A stretch of 64,000 bases of DNA from Bryum argenteum (GCA_037043015.1 CM073327.1:9840727-9904726), one strand, 5' to 3'; counted from the first letter of the stretch, positions 1 to 11,498 are shown. Program-made: numbers and translations. The notes: generated by a model not told the origin, from the sequence alone.

Positions 1-371
1 TTTTGCATTATTATTTTGGCCTTGAATTCTTTTGCATATGTTCTTAACCTAAAGAGATTTTTGGTCCAAGAATTTCATGGTAATAAAAAATTTATTTAAT
101 CTTTGGGACGTTGTCAAAGTTGGCAGCAGTGAAAAAATTTCCGTAGCTACCAGTGTTGGTAGATTTTAAATAACTTTTTCTCAGTGAAACGTTTGGTCTT
201 GAAATTTGGCATACATGTAATTAACTTACAGATAAACCTTTGTTAACAATATCATGGTAAAATATCAATTTTTGAGCTCTCAGGAGGCTTTCAAAGCTGG
301 CAGTGCTGAAATTTTTCTCGCTGCAGAGTCAAAAACGACATTCTGATTGGTACCCCACTATACTGAACACT

Positions 372-600
372 CAAGTACTCAACCTCACTAGCGGTGCCTT
401 AACCGACTCCAGAGTTTTCATCCCTCTTAACCAATAACCGAGACTTCGTAATAAATTTCAAATCAAAAGAAAAAAAGACGCTGCCGTTTGAGATCCTCAG
501 GCTCAACGGATTCTTTCAAAAAAATTCCAGAGTTTGCTTCACAACAACCTCTTCATCTTCTAGCAGAACCTAACATGGATGCAGTTGATGATCCTCTGCC
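372..600 (-). pseudogene. Degenerate last exon of the left BMT5-like copy
   Basis: This stretch aligns by eye with the 3' end of the middle BMT5-like gene (about 4,680-4,880). Shared words include CTCCAGAGTTTTCATCCC, GCTGCCGTT and TCTTCTAGCAGAACCT followed by ATGGATGCAGTTGATGA. It differs by substitutions and small indels and carries no open frame of useful length. It is best read as the decayed tail of exon 4 of the gene at 1,465-2,920. The bases between it and 1,465 hold no recognisable coding sequence. Confidence rests on the similarity to the neighbouring paralogue, not on protein homology. Confidence 0.6.
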
Positions 601-1464
601 TTTTGACTGATCGATGCAATGGTAGCTGTCGGCACATCAATGACTCTACTCGAGCTTGTGATCGCCTTCCTGATTTCTTCTTCACAAACACTCCCTTGCT
701 CTCGCTATATCATGTTTCAATATCCAAAATTCTGACTTTAGATTCTCTACCGTCTACAAGTCTCTTCGGAGATAAAGAACTAACCTAATTCTACTACCAT
801 CACTTAACAATTCTCTAGTCATCCTTAGAGCTCAATGTGCACTGCACATTCTTTCTCCTACTCACAGATACTCTCTAAATGCAACAAACAAACTCACATA
901 AACAAAACAGGAATATCAGACTATATACTCGAAATCGAAGGTACCGATGATAGATGAAAACCCTACGTAGAATATGGATGATGTCGTCCACCAATAGGAG
1001 ACAAGCCTCAACTGAACTTTTCCAAACGGGCCACTTTATCCCGCGACTTGTTGGTAGCTGATCTTCTGAGATGCTCGACCTTTGCGAATAGCTTCTTTCT
1101 TGAGACTTAGAAGATGAGCCCAGAAAGTGTTATTCAATACAAGCATGGCTCACAAGATCGGTTGGAGTCGGAGCTGAACCTCCGGTGCTTAAAAGACTTG
1201 CTCTGTGTAAAGTAAAAGCAACAAAATACAGAATAAACATAATGTTATTTATATATCTATTATGTATCAGCAAAACATAGTAATAATCGGTATTGTCCTC
1301 TGTGGAGAAAAATTAGTGAAGGGAAACTAAGGACTACTCAATCTACGTGATTATAATCTCAATACTCTGAGCCGGGAAACTGTTCATCATACTCTCTGAA
1401 GAGTCTGTAATCTTTCTAACTTCGGTTGCGCTCTGTAAAGTCTAAGTGCCTTCTCCTTAAAAGC
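601..1464. other. Non-coding remnant between broken exon pieces
   Basis: I see no supported gene here. The position between the decayed exon-4 tail and the exon-4 start of the left BMT5-like copy suggests this is what remains of, or was inserted into, that exon. Bases 1-371 are likewise AT-rich and gene-free, with a locally duplicated phrase (CAAAGTTGGCAGCAGTGAAA and CAAAGCTGGCAGTGCTGAAA). Confidence 0.4.
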
Positions 1465-2920
1465 TCAAACTTGCGAAATCGTCTCACGTGGCTCCTCGTC
1501 CCTGCATTACGATGTTTATATCATGAGTGCAACTCCAGTGCAACCTTCGAAGGCCACAGATCATTCGTTGAGTGTTCGAAACAACTCACTGACAGATCTG
1601 TCGCATCAATGAGGTCGCATGAGAACGCCATCTAACACTCCATTAATGTACCACATTCTCTCGAAAGAATGTGGTGTGGATTTGATATTAATTTGGGCTC
1701 TAAAAAAGCTTGGTGGATGGAGATTACCAGGCTGCAAATATGAAGGTGTCAGCAGGGCCCAATCTGAAAGACTCGTCAGCTCGGAAGCCATCACCTCTGC
1801 AATTCTGATACCCTGGAAACTGATGAAGACGGAAGGGTATTTGCCCCAGGAGTTTGAGCCCAGTCGAGTGCGCTAGTTCTTCTAGCTTCCACTCATCATA
1901 AGGACGCCCCAGCTTATGCCTCACATGCACTTGGCCTTTAGGCAATAACATCTCCTTCGCATTTGCAAAGAAACTGCGCACAAGCTTCCGATGCTTCCTG
2001 AATATCAGAACGTGCACACGTATGAGTTCAGTAGATGAACAATTCTAGTTGAAAGGGTACTGTTTGATGTCTGAAGCTTGCACATGCACCTGAATTTCGT
2101 TAAATTGGCGGATTATGGAGTTAAATGACCGGTAACGCAAATAAGTTGGCTTGTGATCACTGTGGTCCCTAATTTGTTAGTTCACATGTGTTATTGAACG
2201 TTCACTGACCTTACTCGCTAGAGCTCTCTTTTATGTAGTACAGAACGTCAAAATTGAGCATCAAAGTTCAATAGTGGGACTGTGAAAAAAACTGAAAGTT
2301 TTTACTCTAAACTGGTACATGTCACATCTCAGAACGAGACATGTCATATTGCCAATCAATCGAAACCGTGCTGAATTATTACACTTTGAGACTGAAAGAC
2401 GGCAGGGGAGGGCGCACCTCAACATCTGGACATCGTTTTCTTTCCCCTGGAAGCCAGCGTGAGGGAAGTTGAAGATGATGCAATGGAAAAGCGACAACTG
2501 AAAGCCGCTTTGGAGGTTCCTCTGTTGAATAGTCATCTTGCAGGCATCGAAACCGTGGAAGATCGCTGCACCGCGATGCATCAAGTTGATCATGTTCCAC
2601 TCGGCCGTCCTCCCGTACTTCTTCAGCAACTCATCTGCTCCCATTCAGAAACTCGGTAATTATCACAGTCAAGCCTTTTGTACCATTTTCTAACAAGAAC
2701 TCGACAGTATGTGAGTCACAGTACCTTTTGTGTCAAGAGATGAGGCCACCATGTTGGTCGCCTCACCAAAGGCATTGCCCAGGGATGCAGCGAAGGAGAA
2801 ATTTCCCTCCCCAACTAACAATATCAGATGCTGGTTGGAGTAGCATGATATCCACCTCGGTTCTTGATACAGCAGCTCATTTCTCGACCGTCGGAAGTCC
2901 ATCTTCGTCGGTCCCAACAA
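1465..2920 (-). pseudogene. BMT5-like (DUF2431) methyltransferase, left tandem copy, truncated
   Basis: The family is the Rossmann-like DUF2431 group, which includes yeast Bmt5, the 25S rRNA uridine-N3 methyltransferase. Exons (complement) are 2725-2920, 2418-2634, 1728-1997 and 1465-1501, all with GT-AG borders. The N-terminal SAM-binding motif ILLVGEGNFSFAASLG is present, followed by FNFPHAGF and the family-typical GQIPFRLHQFPGYQNCRGDG. Exon 3 is 270 bp, exactly as in both paralogues. Exon 4 starts with the same bases as the middle copy but has an extra T after about ten codons, which brings a TGA into frame after the residues ETISQV. The rest of exon 4 survives only as a decayed tail near 372-600. 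A 239-residue product could still be made with a nearly complete catalytic domain but no basic C-terminus. I call it a pseudogene, though a shortened functional gene cannot be excluded. Confidence 0.72.
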
Positions 2921-3299
2921 TCTTACTCAGTCAAAGTCTGCATCACACAACTTGTGCATAATCAGCACTATTGTGACACCGATGATCGGTGGCTTTCGAT
3001 GGAGGAATTATGTCTTTAATTAAGTTGAATGTACCGGCATTACTGAAAGAGATCATGGGTCCGTCATTTTGGGTGGACAGTTTCTAACATAATTATATGG
3101 AAGTGCGAGCCTGCTGAATACATCATGTGTGAGGTCACTGTGATTTTGATATCGGCGTCTGTTCAATGTGCTGCGAGAACTGGCAGTTAGTGCATTGCCA
3201 GCAAGTGAAAATGGTTTATTCCTCAAATAATATTGGGAAATCATCCTGGTAGCATTTACGAGAAATTTTCTATCTGAAGTATAATTGGAGTATGAAAAC

Positions 3300-3363
3300 T
3301 GAACCATTATTGAGCACACTGCCTTATTACCTCCAATACGGAAATGTGCTCAATAATGGTTCA
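3300..3363. repeat. Perfect 19-bp inverted repeat (hairpin)
   Basis: TGAACCATTATTGAGCACA at 3300-3318 is matched by its exact reverse complement at 3345-3363, separated by 26 bp. Transcribed in either direction it would form a tight stem-loop. It may be a small foldback element or a young small-RNA hairpin. The flanking 2,921-3,299 region corresponds to the duplicated upstream region of the middle gene (shared phrase ATGGAAGTGCGAGCCTG at about 3,100 and 8,021). Confidence 0.7.
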
Positions 3364-3551
3364 ACTTTCATTTTCGGATTGACAAGCCCTTTGGGGGCAA
3401 GAACTGGCAACCAAGGGAATCAATTTTGGTACATGCGCATTATATGTAGAAATATAAATCAATTGGAATCATTTAATTTAAAGTTATCTTGAATTAATTA
3501 TGAGTATTGGAAGGGAAAGTCGTACATGTACTAAAAATCGTTCAATCCAAT

Positions 3552-3690
3552 ATGCACATGTTGAGTACATTGAAAATTGGATGTGGAAGTTAGAATGTAC
3601 ATCTTGCTTTTGAGAGGCTAGTGTACATGTTGAGTGCATTGAGAATTGGATGAAGAAGCTAGAATGTACATCTTGCTTTTGAGAGGCTAG
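3552..3690. repeat. Tandem duplication, about 70-bp unit, two copies
   Basis: Two adjacent copies (3552-3621 and 3622-3690) share the phrase GAATGTACATCTTGCTTTTG and a common GAGAGGCTAG end, with a handful of substitutions. It is non-coding. Confidence 0.8.
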
Positions 3691-3830
3691 TATGCGGTAA
3701 GAATTTCGAACAATCTACCTGCATGGACAAGGGGTATATAAAATTTATTGAAGATGGAATTCAACCTCTACAACTGAAAGTTCTGAAGGTTGCTAAGGAG
3801 CCTCAAGATTGCCCTCGTTCACTACAAGGA

Positions 3831-4083
3831 ACCTCAATTCCGTTAAAATGGCATTATTCCGGTAAAATGGCACACCTCAACTTTCTGAATTGTAGTTCAA
3901 AACCATGTGATATAACAAAATTTTAAGGTGATATTAGGGAAAATGAGTGACAATGTATATAAAGAAGTGATATTACAAAAACATTGTGATATTACAGAAT
4001 ATACCATTTTATATGAGCACAAATGTAAGATCTAGTGTGACAAAATGGCACATGGCATAGTGCCATTTTAACGGAATTGAGGT
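3831..4083. mobile_element. Short inverted-repeat element (MITE-like), family X copy 1
   Basis: The ends are inverted copies of ACCTCAATTCCGTTAAAATG and close variants (3831-3851 versus about 4063-4083). The body is about 250 bp, AT-rich and non-coding. A second, longer member with the same termini lies at 9145-9591. Both carry an internal, shifted copy of the terminal word (ATTCCGGTAAAATGG near 3856; CCATTTTACCGGAAT near 9553). No clear target-site duplication is visible, so the superfamily is not assigned. Confidence 0.7.
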
Positions 4084-4084
4084 T

Positions 4085-4256
4085 AAGGTGAAATATGTTA
4101 GTTATATTGCATTCTCAATCGTTCATTGCAAGGTGAAATATGTTAGTTATATTACATTCTCAATCGTTCATTGCAAGGTGTTCAAATATGTTAGTTATAT
4201 TGCATTCTCAATCGTCCATTGCAAGGTAAAATATGTTAGTTATATTGCATTCTCAA
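4085..4256. repeat. Minisatellite, about 45-bp unit, nearly four copies
   Basis: The unit contains AAATATGTTAGTTATATTGC and ATTCTCAATCG(T/TC)CATTGCAAGGT, repeated from 4085 to about 4256. It directly abuts the right end of the family-X element. It is non-coding. Confidence 0.85.
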
Positions 4257-4680
4257 ATATGTAACTTTAAGATCTAGTATCCAAAGTATACATGTGTACC
4301 ATATTATTCCGTTTGTGAGATTGCACTGTATAAAGTTAACATAGAATTTATTTTCTTTTACAAAAGAAGAAAATAGTGCTAAAATAGTGTTGTAAGGACC
4401 ACGAATCATATTTGAAAATAGACGTGACTTGAGTCTCTTAAAATTCTTGTTCTCAAAGATATGGAAGGTTTCTATTTACATAATTTTTAATACCCTAAAC
4501 ATTGGACCTATAAATGTATGAACTGTAAAGAAAAACTTGATTTATCACATGAGAGAATGCACTCAACATGTACATGTACACTAGCCTCATACACAAAGGC
4601 CCCTTTTTACAACGAGAAATTCTAACTAGAAACCAAATTGTCATGAAACTAAAATGGTATCCAAGGTTGCCAACTCGACC

Positions 4681-7538
4681 TCACTCAACGTTGCCTTCAT
4701 CGACTCCAGAGTTTTCATCCCACTTGACCAAGACCTTGTAATAAAGTTCAAGCCAGAAGAAAAGTCGCTGCCGTTCGAGATTCTCAGGCTCGAAAGACAC
4801 TTTCGTCTTTTCCCCAGACTTTTGCTTCACAGCCACCTCTACCTCTTCTAGCAGAACCTCAGATGGATGCAGTTGATGATTCCCTGTCGTTGTAACTTCA
4901 GTTGTTGCTGTATGAGGTATGATTTTCTTGTCTGTCCAGACTTGAACAATCTTTGCGTTTGAGACTTCACTTCGGGGATCGACCATTCCTGCACTCCCAG
5001 GACAGGTCTCATTCATGGGACCATTCCCAGTGAACAGTGACTCCAGCATCCGCAAGGTTCGCAGCTTCTTATCGCCCAGGTTCTTCTCTATTGCCTTCAG
5101 ATGCCGCATCCGATCAGCTGCAACTTGATGCAACGGCGCCGCCCGAGATAAACGCCCTTTTCTTACATCCGTCTCCTTCCAACTTTGGAGTCGGGCTCTT
5201 ACGGCATTATTCAGCCGAATGTCCTCTTCGAACTTGTGAGCTGCGTAAGTGGTCTTCTTCATCACTTGTGGCGATGTTGTCGTGGTAGTGTGGGTTTTCG
5301 TCGCCTTGACACTGCCGCCATTGGAAACGCTCGTATCATGTACAGTCGACGACGTCCGTGTGTCCATGGTCTTCATCTTCTCCATGTTGACCTTCTGCTT
5401 CTCCGCCTGCTTCTGCCCCTCTACCTGCTTCTGTTTCTCCACCTGCTTCTGCTTTTCCACCTGCTTCTGCTTTTCCACCTGCTTCTGTTTCTCCACCTGC
5501 TTCTCCTTTTCCACCTGCTTCTGCTTCTCTACTAGATTCTGCTTTTCAACCTGCTTCTGCTTTTCCACCTGCTTCTGCTTCTCTACCTGGTTCTGCTTTT
5601 CGACGTGCTTCTGCTTCTCCACCTGCTTCTGCTTCTCCACCTGCTTCTGCTTCTCCAATTGCCTCTGCTTCTCCACCTGCTTCTGCTTCTCCAATTGCCT
5701 CCGCTTCTCCACCTGCTTCTGCTTCTCCACCTGCTTCTGCATCTCCACCTGCTTCTGCATCTCCACCTGCTTCTGCATCTCCACCTGCTTCTGCTTCTCC
5801 ACCTGCTTCTGCTTATTCTTATCCACTTGCTTCTCATTCTCCAGATTCTTCTCCTTCTTCTGCTTTCCCAGACGAGCCTCATCATTTGTGATATCTTGTT
5901 GCCATGAGCTCACTTGCGATGATAAAGCTTTAAGTTCTGCCTCACGTACGAGAGGTTTGAGGGGCTCCGACGTCTTGCTGCTCAATACTCCCGCAGAGTT
6001 CTTCACAAGTGCCTTCCCCTGGAGATATTTGGAATTTGGGGCCAGAACTTTTAAGAGTTCAATTTGGGAATCCATCGCAGGTGGCTTCTCGTCCCTGCAT
6101 GAAAATGATCGTAGTCCGCAAAGCATATGAGTCAAATTCCAGTGCAACTTTCGAAGGCCTCACAACAACCAGCGATTGTTTGAAACAAATCACTGCCACA
6201 TCCGTCTAAAATATGAGGTCGCATGAGTACGCCATCCAACACTCCCATGAATGTATCATCTCTCAAAAGTAGTGGTAGTTTCAATAAAAAATATATGCTC
6301 TAGATAAGCCCTGTAGGTGGAGTTTACCTGACTGCGAATATATAGGTGTCAGCAGGGCCCAATCTAAAAGTCATGTCAGCTCTAAAGCCATCACCTCGGC
6401 AATTCTGGTAACCTGGAAAATGATCAAGACGGAAGGGAATTCGCCCCACGAGCTTGAGCCCAGTCGACAGCGCAAGTTCTTCTAGCTTCCACGCATCGTA
6501 GGCTGGCCCCAGCTTATGCCTCACATGCACTTGGCCTCCAGGTAACAACATCTTCTTCGCGTTTGCAAAGAAATCACGCAAAAGCTCCCGATGCGCCCTG
6601 GAAATCACAATATCCACATGTACTCAATCAATGTATTTTCACATCGGGACTGTATGACGTCGGAAGCCTAAATAATCAACCAATCAACCTCAATTGCATT
6701 GAAGCAACCATACAATCTGGCAATTTCTCAATAGAATTGGCCATTTGAAAGTCATCACACGAAAAAGCTGGTTTGTGATCACTTCAGTGCCGTCGTCCGT
6801 ACGGAAAGAATATTAGAGTACGCAAAGTGCTTAGTTGGATCAGGTGTGTCATTATGTGTAGATTACCACTCACATTTCAAAATGTCAAAAATGTACACAA
6901 TATACCATCAGCTTAGCGTAGTACCCAGCCAATGTCACAAAAAGGATCTTCGCTTTGTTTTAGAGGTACGGTCAATCTTCACAATTTGAGTTGAAAAAAT
7001 GCCAATAGGGGGCTTACTTCAACATATGTGCATCGTCTTCTTTCCCCAGGAAGCCAGCGTGAGGGAAGTTGAAGATGATGCAATGGAAAAGCGACAACTG
7101 ATAGCCGCTTTGGAGGTTCTTGTGTTGAATGACCATCTTGCAGGCATCGAAACCGTGCAAGATCGCGGCACCGCGGTGCAACAAGTTGATCGTGTTCCAC
7201 TCGGCCATCCTCCCGTACTTCGTCAGCAACTCATCTGCTCCCATTCAGAAACTCGATAATTATCACAGTCAAGCCTTTTGTACCATTTTCTAACAAGAAC
7301 TCAGTATGTGAGGCACAGTACCTTCTGTGTCAAGAGATGTGGCCACCATGTTGGTCGCCTGACCAAAGGCATTGCCCAAAGATGCAGCGAAGGAGAAATT
7401 CCCCTCCCCAACTAACAATATCAGGTGCTCGCTGGAGTAGCCTGATATCAACCTCGGTTGTTGAAACATCGGCCAATTCCATTGAAACTCCATACCAGCC
7501 TCACCACGGCGACTCTGCAGCAAAACCTGAATCGTCAA
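4681..7538 (-). CDS. BMT5-like (DUF2431) methyltransferase with KQKQVE repeat expansion
   Basis: This is the middle paralogue. Exons (complement) are 7322-7538, 7018-7234, 6328-6597 and 4681-6094. The splice phases close to a 705-residue frame. Exons 1-3 encode the DUF2431 Rossmann domain: ILLVGEGNFSFAASLG near residue 40, FNFPHAGF near 130, then GQVHVRHKLG and FPGYQNCRGDG. By family this is a SAM-dependent rRNA (25S uridine-N3-type) methyltransferase, expected in the nucleolus. Exon 4 is 1,414 bp, against 241 bp in the right-hand copy. After a short linker it encodes about 23 hexapeptides of KQKQVE type, a highly charged predicted coiled coil. It then rejoins paralogous sequence (basic AAPLHQVAADRMRHL and DKKLRTLRMLESLF) and ends with an acidic tail. 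The upstream ATG at 7538 gives the longest product; an in-frame ATG closer to the QPRLISGYSSEHL segment would match the right copy better. Confidence 0.82.
5389..5820 (-). repeat. 18-bp coding minisatellite (KQKQVE hexapeptides)
   Basis: On the plus strand the unit is approximately CTCCACCTGCTTCTGCTT, repeated about 23-24 times without loss of frame. Variants change K to M, E or G and Q to R, N or H. Because the unit is 18 bp and low in stop codons, several other frames are also open over this block; these are artefacts of the repeat. The tract is confined to the exon of the middle BMT5-like gene. Confidence 0.92.
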
Positions 7539-8318
7539 ACCACCTTCTGCATAATCAGCACCAATATGCCACCGTTACGAAGTTGAAAACCTTCTGACAA
7601 AAGAACTGAACCGTCTGTTCCTTGTAGATCTCTGGAGCTCAGACCTCGATCGATCAAATACTGCACAGAATCAAGCGTCTCTGGAGCTCACTCGGAAAAG
7701 AAAACTCTACGTCACTCTAAACCCTACACTTCATAGCTGGTGCAATTGAAAGCTTCCAGCAAACGTATGCTACGATCCAGGAAGACACACTTGTCGGTAG
7801 ATCGATCGATCGAAGCAGAGCTTGGAGACATTCAAGTGGGTGCCAGAAGAGGCCGTTTTCACAGCCATTTTCCTGGAGCTTACTCAAGCTACCCAATCGA
7901 CATATCGGTGGCTTGTGTTGAGTCACCGGCACGATGAGAACAGTGCTAACATTTGTTTCGAGAGTACTGTTACAGTGTACTTTTTGAGTGTTCTTTAATC
8001 AGTGGGGTGGACAAAGTCTATATGGAAGTGCGAGCCTGTTTGATAATATTGTCTGATATCACCGCGATAGCGGTAATTGGGGTCCCAGTGTCAGGATATT
8101 CTGCTGTGAGGCCTTTTTTCAATGTACTTTGTGTCTCGAAGAACTGCAAGTTTGTTTTGGTTCAGTTGGATTTTCACATCTTGCAACATAGAAGTATACT
8201 CTGCGTTTCATTATTATTGTGTGCATGTGAACGGTTGATATCTATTTTGTGAAAGATCGGTGTTTGCTCTTTAAAATCCTTGAGAAGAGCTATTACAATA
8301 AACACTAACATTCCTTAA
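7539..8318. other. Upstream region of the middle BMT5-like gene
   Basis: No separate gene is supported. The stretch 7,980-8,170 is related to 3,060-3,190 upstream of the left copy (shared ATGGAAGTGCGAGCCTG followed by similar sequence). So the segmental duplication that made these genes included at least several hundred bases of 5' flank. Confidence 0.5.
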
Positions 8319-8552
8319 CCCTTAAACGTCATATGCTTTCCTGATACCACACCCAAAATCTCTTTTAAAATCCATTTTTAGCATTATTCTATTTTTAATT
8401 TGCTTGAGCTCTATTCTAAGAAAGTATAGATCTCTTTAAGGTGCTCAGTTTGGAATTCTAAAAATTCCATTTGGTATAATGGATTGTAAGTTATGAGCAA
8501 GATTCTCTCAAAAAAAAACCCAACCCTTGGGGCTGGGTCTGACGTTTAAGGG
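8319..8552. mobile_element. piggyBac-like MITE with TTAA target duplication
   Basis: The 234-bp element begins CCCTTAAACGTCA and ends with the exact reverse complement TGACGTTTAAGGG. It is flanked on both sides by TTAA (8315-8318 and 8553-8556). TTAA duplication plus termini starting CCC is the hallmark of the piggyBac superfamily. There is no coding capacity. A short internal self-complementary GC-rich stretch (CCAACCCTTGGGGCTGGG) lies near the right end. Confidence 0.75.
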
Positions 8553-9144
8553 TTAAGTTTTCATTAAGAAAGTTTCTATGCATTAAATACTTAGGACACT
8601 AAGACACCTAGACACTAATTAACCCACCAGTGTGATTGTTACTCTATTTTCTATGGGTGAAATGGAGAGTAGGGTGTAGGTAAGGAAGCCTCCTTGAATG
8701 ATAGTAATGGCTCACTTGTTACCAAAATGGCCAACTAGCTTGAATTTTGCAAGAGGTACATAAGCTTCGAAGTGCAATTTTGAATGTACTTAATCTCAAC
8801 ATTTTCAATTGAGACATTTTTTGAACATCCTCAAGTTTGAGTTTAAGAATCCATAACTCATTTTAGAAGGGTCCAAAAATGATGATTCCATTTGGTTCAA
8901 TCCTATGCTTACTTTACTTAAAAATTTGCGCAGTTTGAGCAAGATAGCTCAATAGTCCTCTTTCTATAGCTACACTCTTGAGTTTGTACAATATTGTCCA
9001 CAACACTAATTGTGAATAGATAATGTTTATATCAATGAAGAGAGAATGATATTGAGGTAGGTATTTGGTTCTTCGTATACATCAACCCCTAAAGGACCAA
9101 AAAACCCAAATCGTTATGTACAATCTCCTATATATTGTGTATTA

Positions 9145-9591
9145 ACCTCAATTCCGTTAAAATGGCGGTATTCCATCTGTCATTTTGCCAAATTTTCTAT
9201 GGGCCATTTTGCACCCGTTATAAAACGTGCCATTTTCCAAGCATTTTTTTTTTTTTTTTGAACTGTATTTTAGAAGTATTTATACGTGAAAAATGGCATG
9301 TTCATTGATATCACAAATGTACTCCATAACATCAAGTGATTCCTCTAATATCACCAAATTTTCCATAATATCACACATTTTTTATGGTTTTTGACCTTTG
9401 AACATAGTTAAAGGGCAAAGGGCAATATATCTAAACGGCCGTTCAAAAACATTGTTGTTTTTTTAAGAGCCATTAAGAAATATTTACCCTATCATGTCAA
9501 AACTCGACAAAAACCAAAGTTATTTTTTTCATTGTAAGCACCCCAAAAAGTGCCATTTTACCGGAATAACGCCCGTTTAACGGAATTGAGG
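9145..9591. mobile_element. Short inverted-repeat element, family X copy 2
   Basis: The termini CCTCAATTCCGTTAAAATGG (from 9146) and their reverse complement ending at 9591 match copy 1 at 3831-4083. The body is longer (about 450 bp) and includes a run of 15 T around 9246. It is non-coding. Bases 8,557-9,144 to its left are AT-rich and show nothing recognisable. Confidence 0.7.
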
Positions 9592-10014
9592 ATGTATATA
9601 TAAAAAATCCCACGTGTATGTCCCACGTACATGGTTTCCTTGAAAATGTCATAGACTCCAATAGTGGTTTTGCATAGAAGTCTAGATACAACCTCAATTA
9701 CGTACTAGTCTTCAAAACAGTTGTAGTTGAGAATTTAAATTGGCGTAATAGAAAAGGAACAAAGTTGATTTTAAAGTAGAATTTGACTAAGAGAAGGGAA
9801 GCTACTCTAAATCATGAATTGTGCTGAGGAAAATAACCATAACCAATTCATTGGTTAGGGAAAGCACAAGCACTTTCATTTCAAATCACCAAATGCAAAA
9901 CACCCATGAATAAACGCCCACTTCACATGATGGAGGTTCATACAATAACTGCACGCACCAAGTCCAATGCTTACATTCATTTCTGTAGTTGCTTCTTCAA
10001 TGGTCCAAGCTTGT

Positions 10015-11498
10015 TCATAGTTGCAGTACCGATCTCAGAGTCTCCAAAGTCCTTAACTTCTTCGTGCTCAACTTGTGTGTCAGCTTCTCCAAACGAGCCA
10101 CTTCGTCCGCCACAACACGCCGCAATGGGGTCACCTCTGATGCACGAAGCTTACGAATCGCCCTCTTTTTGAGAGCCTTGATCTGGACTAGCACGGCACG
10201 ACTCAACATTTCAAGCGCTTCATCCTTGAACTTGCTTGCACGTTGCTTCGTGTCCCTGCATCACATGAAACTCTCAATGAAAAATCATTTCTTAAATCGA
10301 GGTTTTTGGGATTACTTTATGCACATGCATGATGTTTTGTTGTGCTGTACCTTCACTCTATAATTAGATTCACAAATGCCTTGGTTTAACAAATATGGTG
10401 TCACGGTTTGTAACTTATACAGAGGAAAGTGATCGAGGACCTGGGTTTGAATATGTAGGTGTCCGCTTCGCCTAATTTGAATGTGCGCCCAGCTTTGGGG
10501 CCTTGACCGCGGCGATTACGGTACCCTGGAAACTGTTCCTGATTGAACGGAACACGCTTCAGGAGTGTGAGTCCACCGCATTCGGCTTGCTCTTCTAGCA
10601 ACCAGCCATCGTAGGGGTGCCCCAGCTTGTGCGAAACGTGGACCTGGCCTTCAGGTAACAACATCTTCTTCGCATTCGCAAAGAACTGTCGCACTAGCTC
10701 CTTGTGAATCCTGTTTGTGACACAATATCAACATGAAGCATACTTCTGACAACCTCTATTTCATTTAGTTGGCGCAGAACTTGAAAACACAAAATGACTG
10801 AGGCAAAGTTGAGTTAATAAGCAGGAAAGATAGCGAATTCTAGAGTTGGGAGTGACTAAGGGAACGGTGACGTACTACTAATATCAAGGATATGACAAGA
10901 TACAGTAGTTCAATGATTAGAATCTGGCATATGAAAAGTGCAATCACTTGCAGATCTGTGCAAATTAAGTGGCACATGATGAAAAAACGCCAATTCAATG
11001 GAACAGAGATTCTGACCAACTGATCAGACAGCAATAGGACAGAAAATTACGCCATCATTGTTGGATGGTATTCTCGGCGGCCGCACAAATACCCGGCATG
11101 AGGGAAATTGAAAACGATGCGATGAAAGAGGCCGGTGAAAAGGACTTTGTGTCGGACAGCCTTGTCGCAGGCATCGAAACCATGCACCACGAGTGCATTG
11201 CGGCGAGTCAAGTTAGATGTGTGCAACTCCGCATCCGTTCCATACTTTCTCAGTAATTCACCTGCTCCAGTCAAATCGCAACTGGATTAAACTGCCAGCG
11301 GTATAACAGTCCTGGGCTATTCACGAGACTAAACAGAGACAGCATAGTACCTTCAGAGTCGAGAGATGTGGCCACTATGTTGGTGGCATCACCAAATGCA
11401 GTGGCCAGAGACGAAGCGAAGGAGAAATCTCCCTCTCCGACTAACAAAATCCGCTGCTGGTTGGAATAATGTGATATCCACTTCTCTGGATTATCCAT
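10015..11498 (-). CDS. BMT5-like (DUF2431) methyltransferase, right tandem copy
   Basis: Four exons (complement) at 11351-11498, 11051-11261, 10441-10710 and 10015-10255 close to a 289-residue frame. All borders are GT-AG. Residues 17-30 hold the SAM-binding motif ILLVGEGDFSFASSL. FNFPHAGY follows near residue 110, then EGQVHVSHKLG and FPGYRNRRGQG, all typical of DUF2431/Bmt5 proteins. The lysine/arginine-rich exon-4 tail (KALKKRAIRKLRA, DEVARLEKL, KKLRTLETLRSVL) is homologous to the part of the middle copy that flanks its hexapeptide expansion. This shows that the compact form can do without it. The likely role is methylation of 25S/28S rRNA in ribosome biogenesis; the exact target base is inference from yeast. 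It is the only copy of the three with normal architecture. Confidence 0.85.

Noticed and set aside
5249-6130. Long plus-strand open frame of 293 codons rich in CFCFST repeats
   Set aside because: It is antisense to the KQKQVE coding minisatellite; the 18-bp unit lacks stops in several frames, and homology supports only the minus-strand frame.
7953-8252. Plus-strand frame of 99 codons
   Set aside because: The sequence is duplicated upstream flank shared with the left BMT5-like copy, where the frame is not kept.
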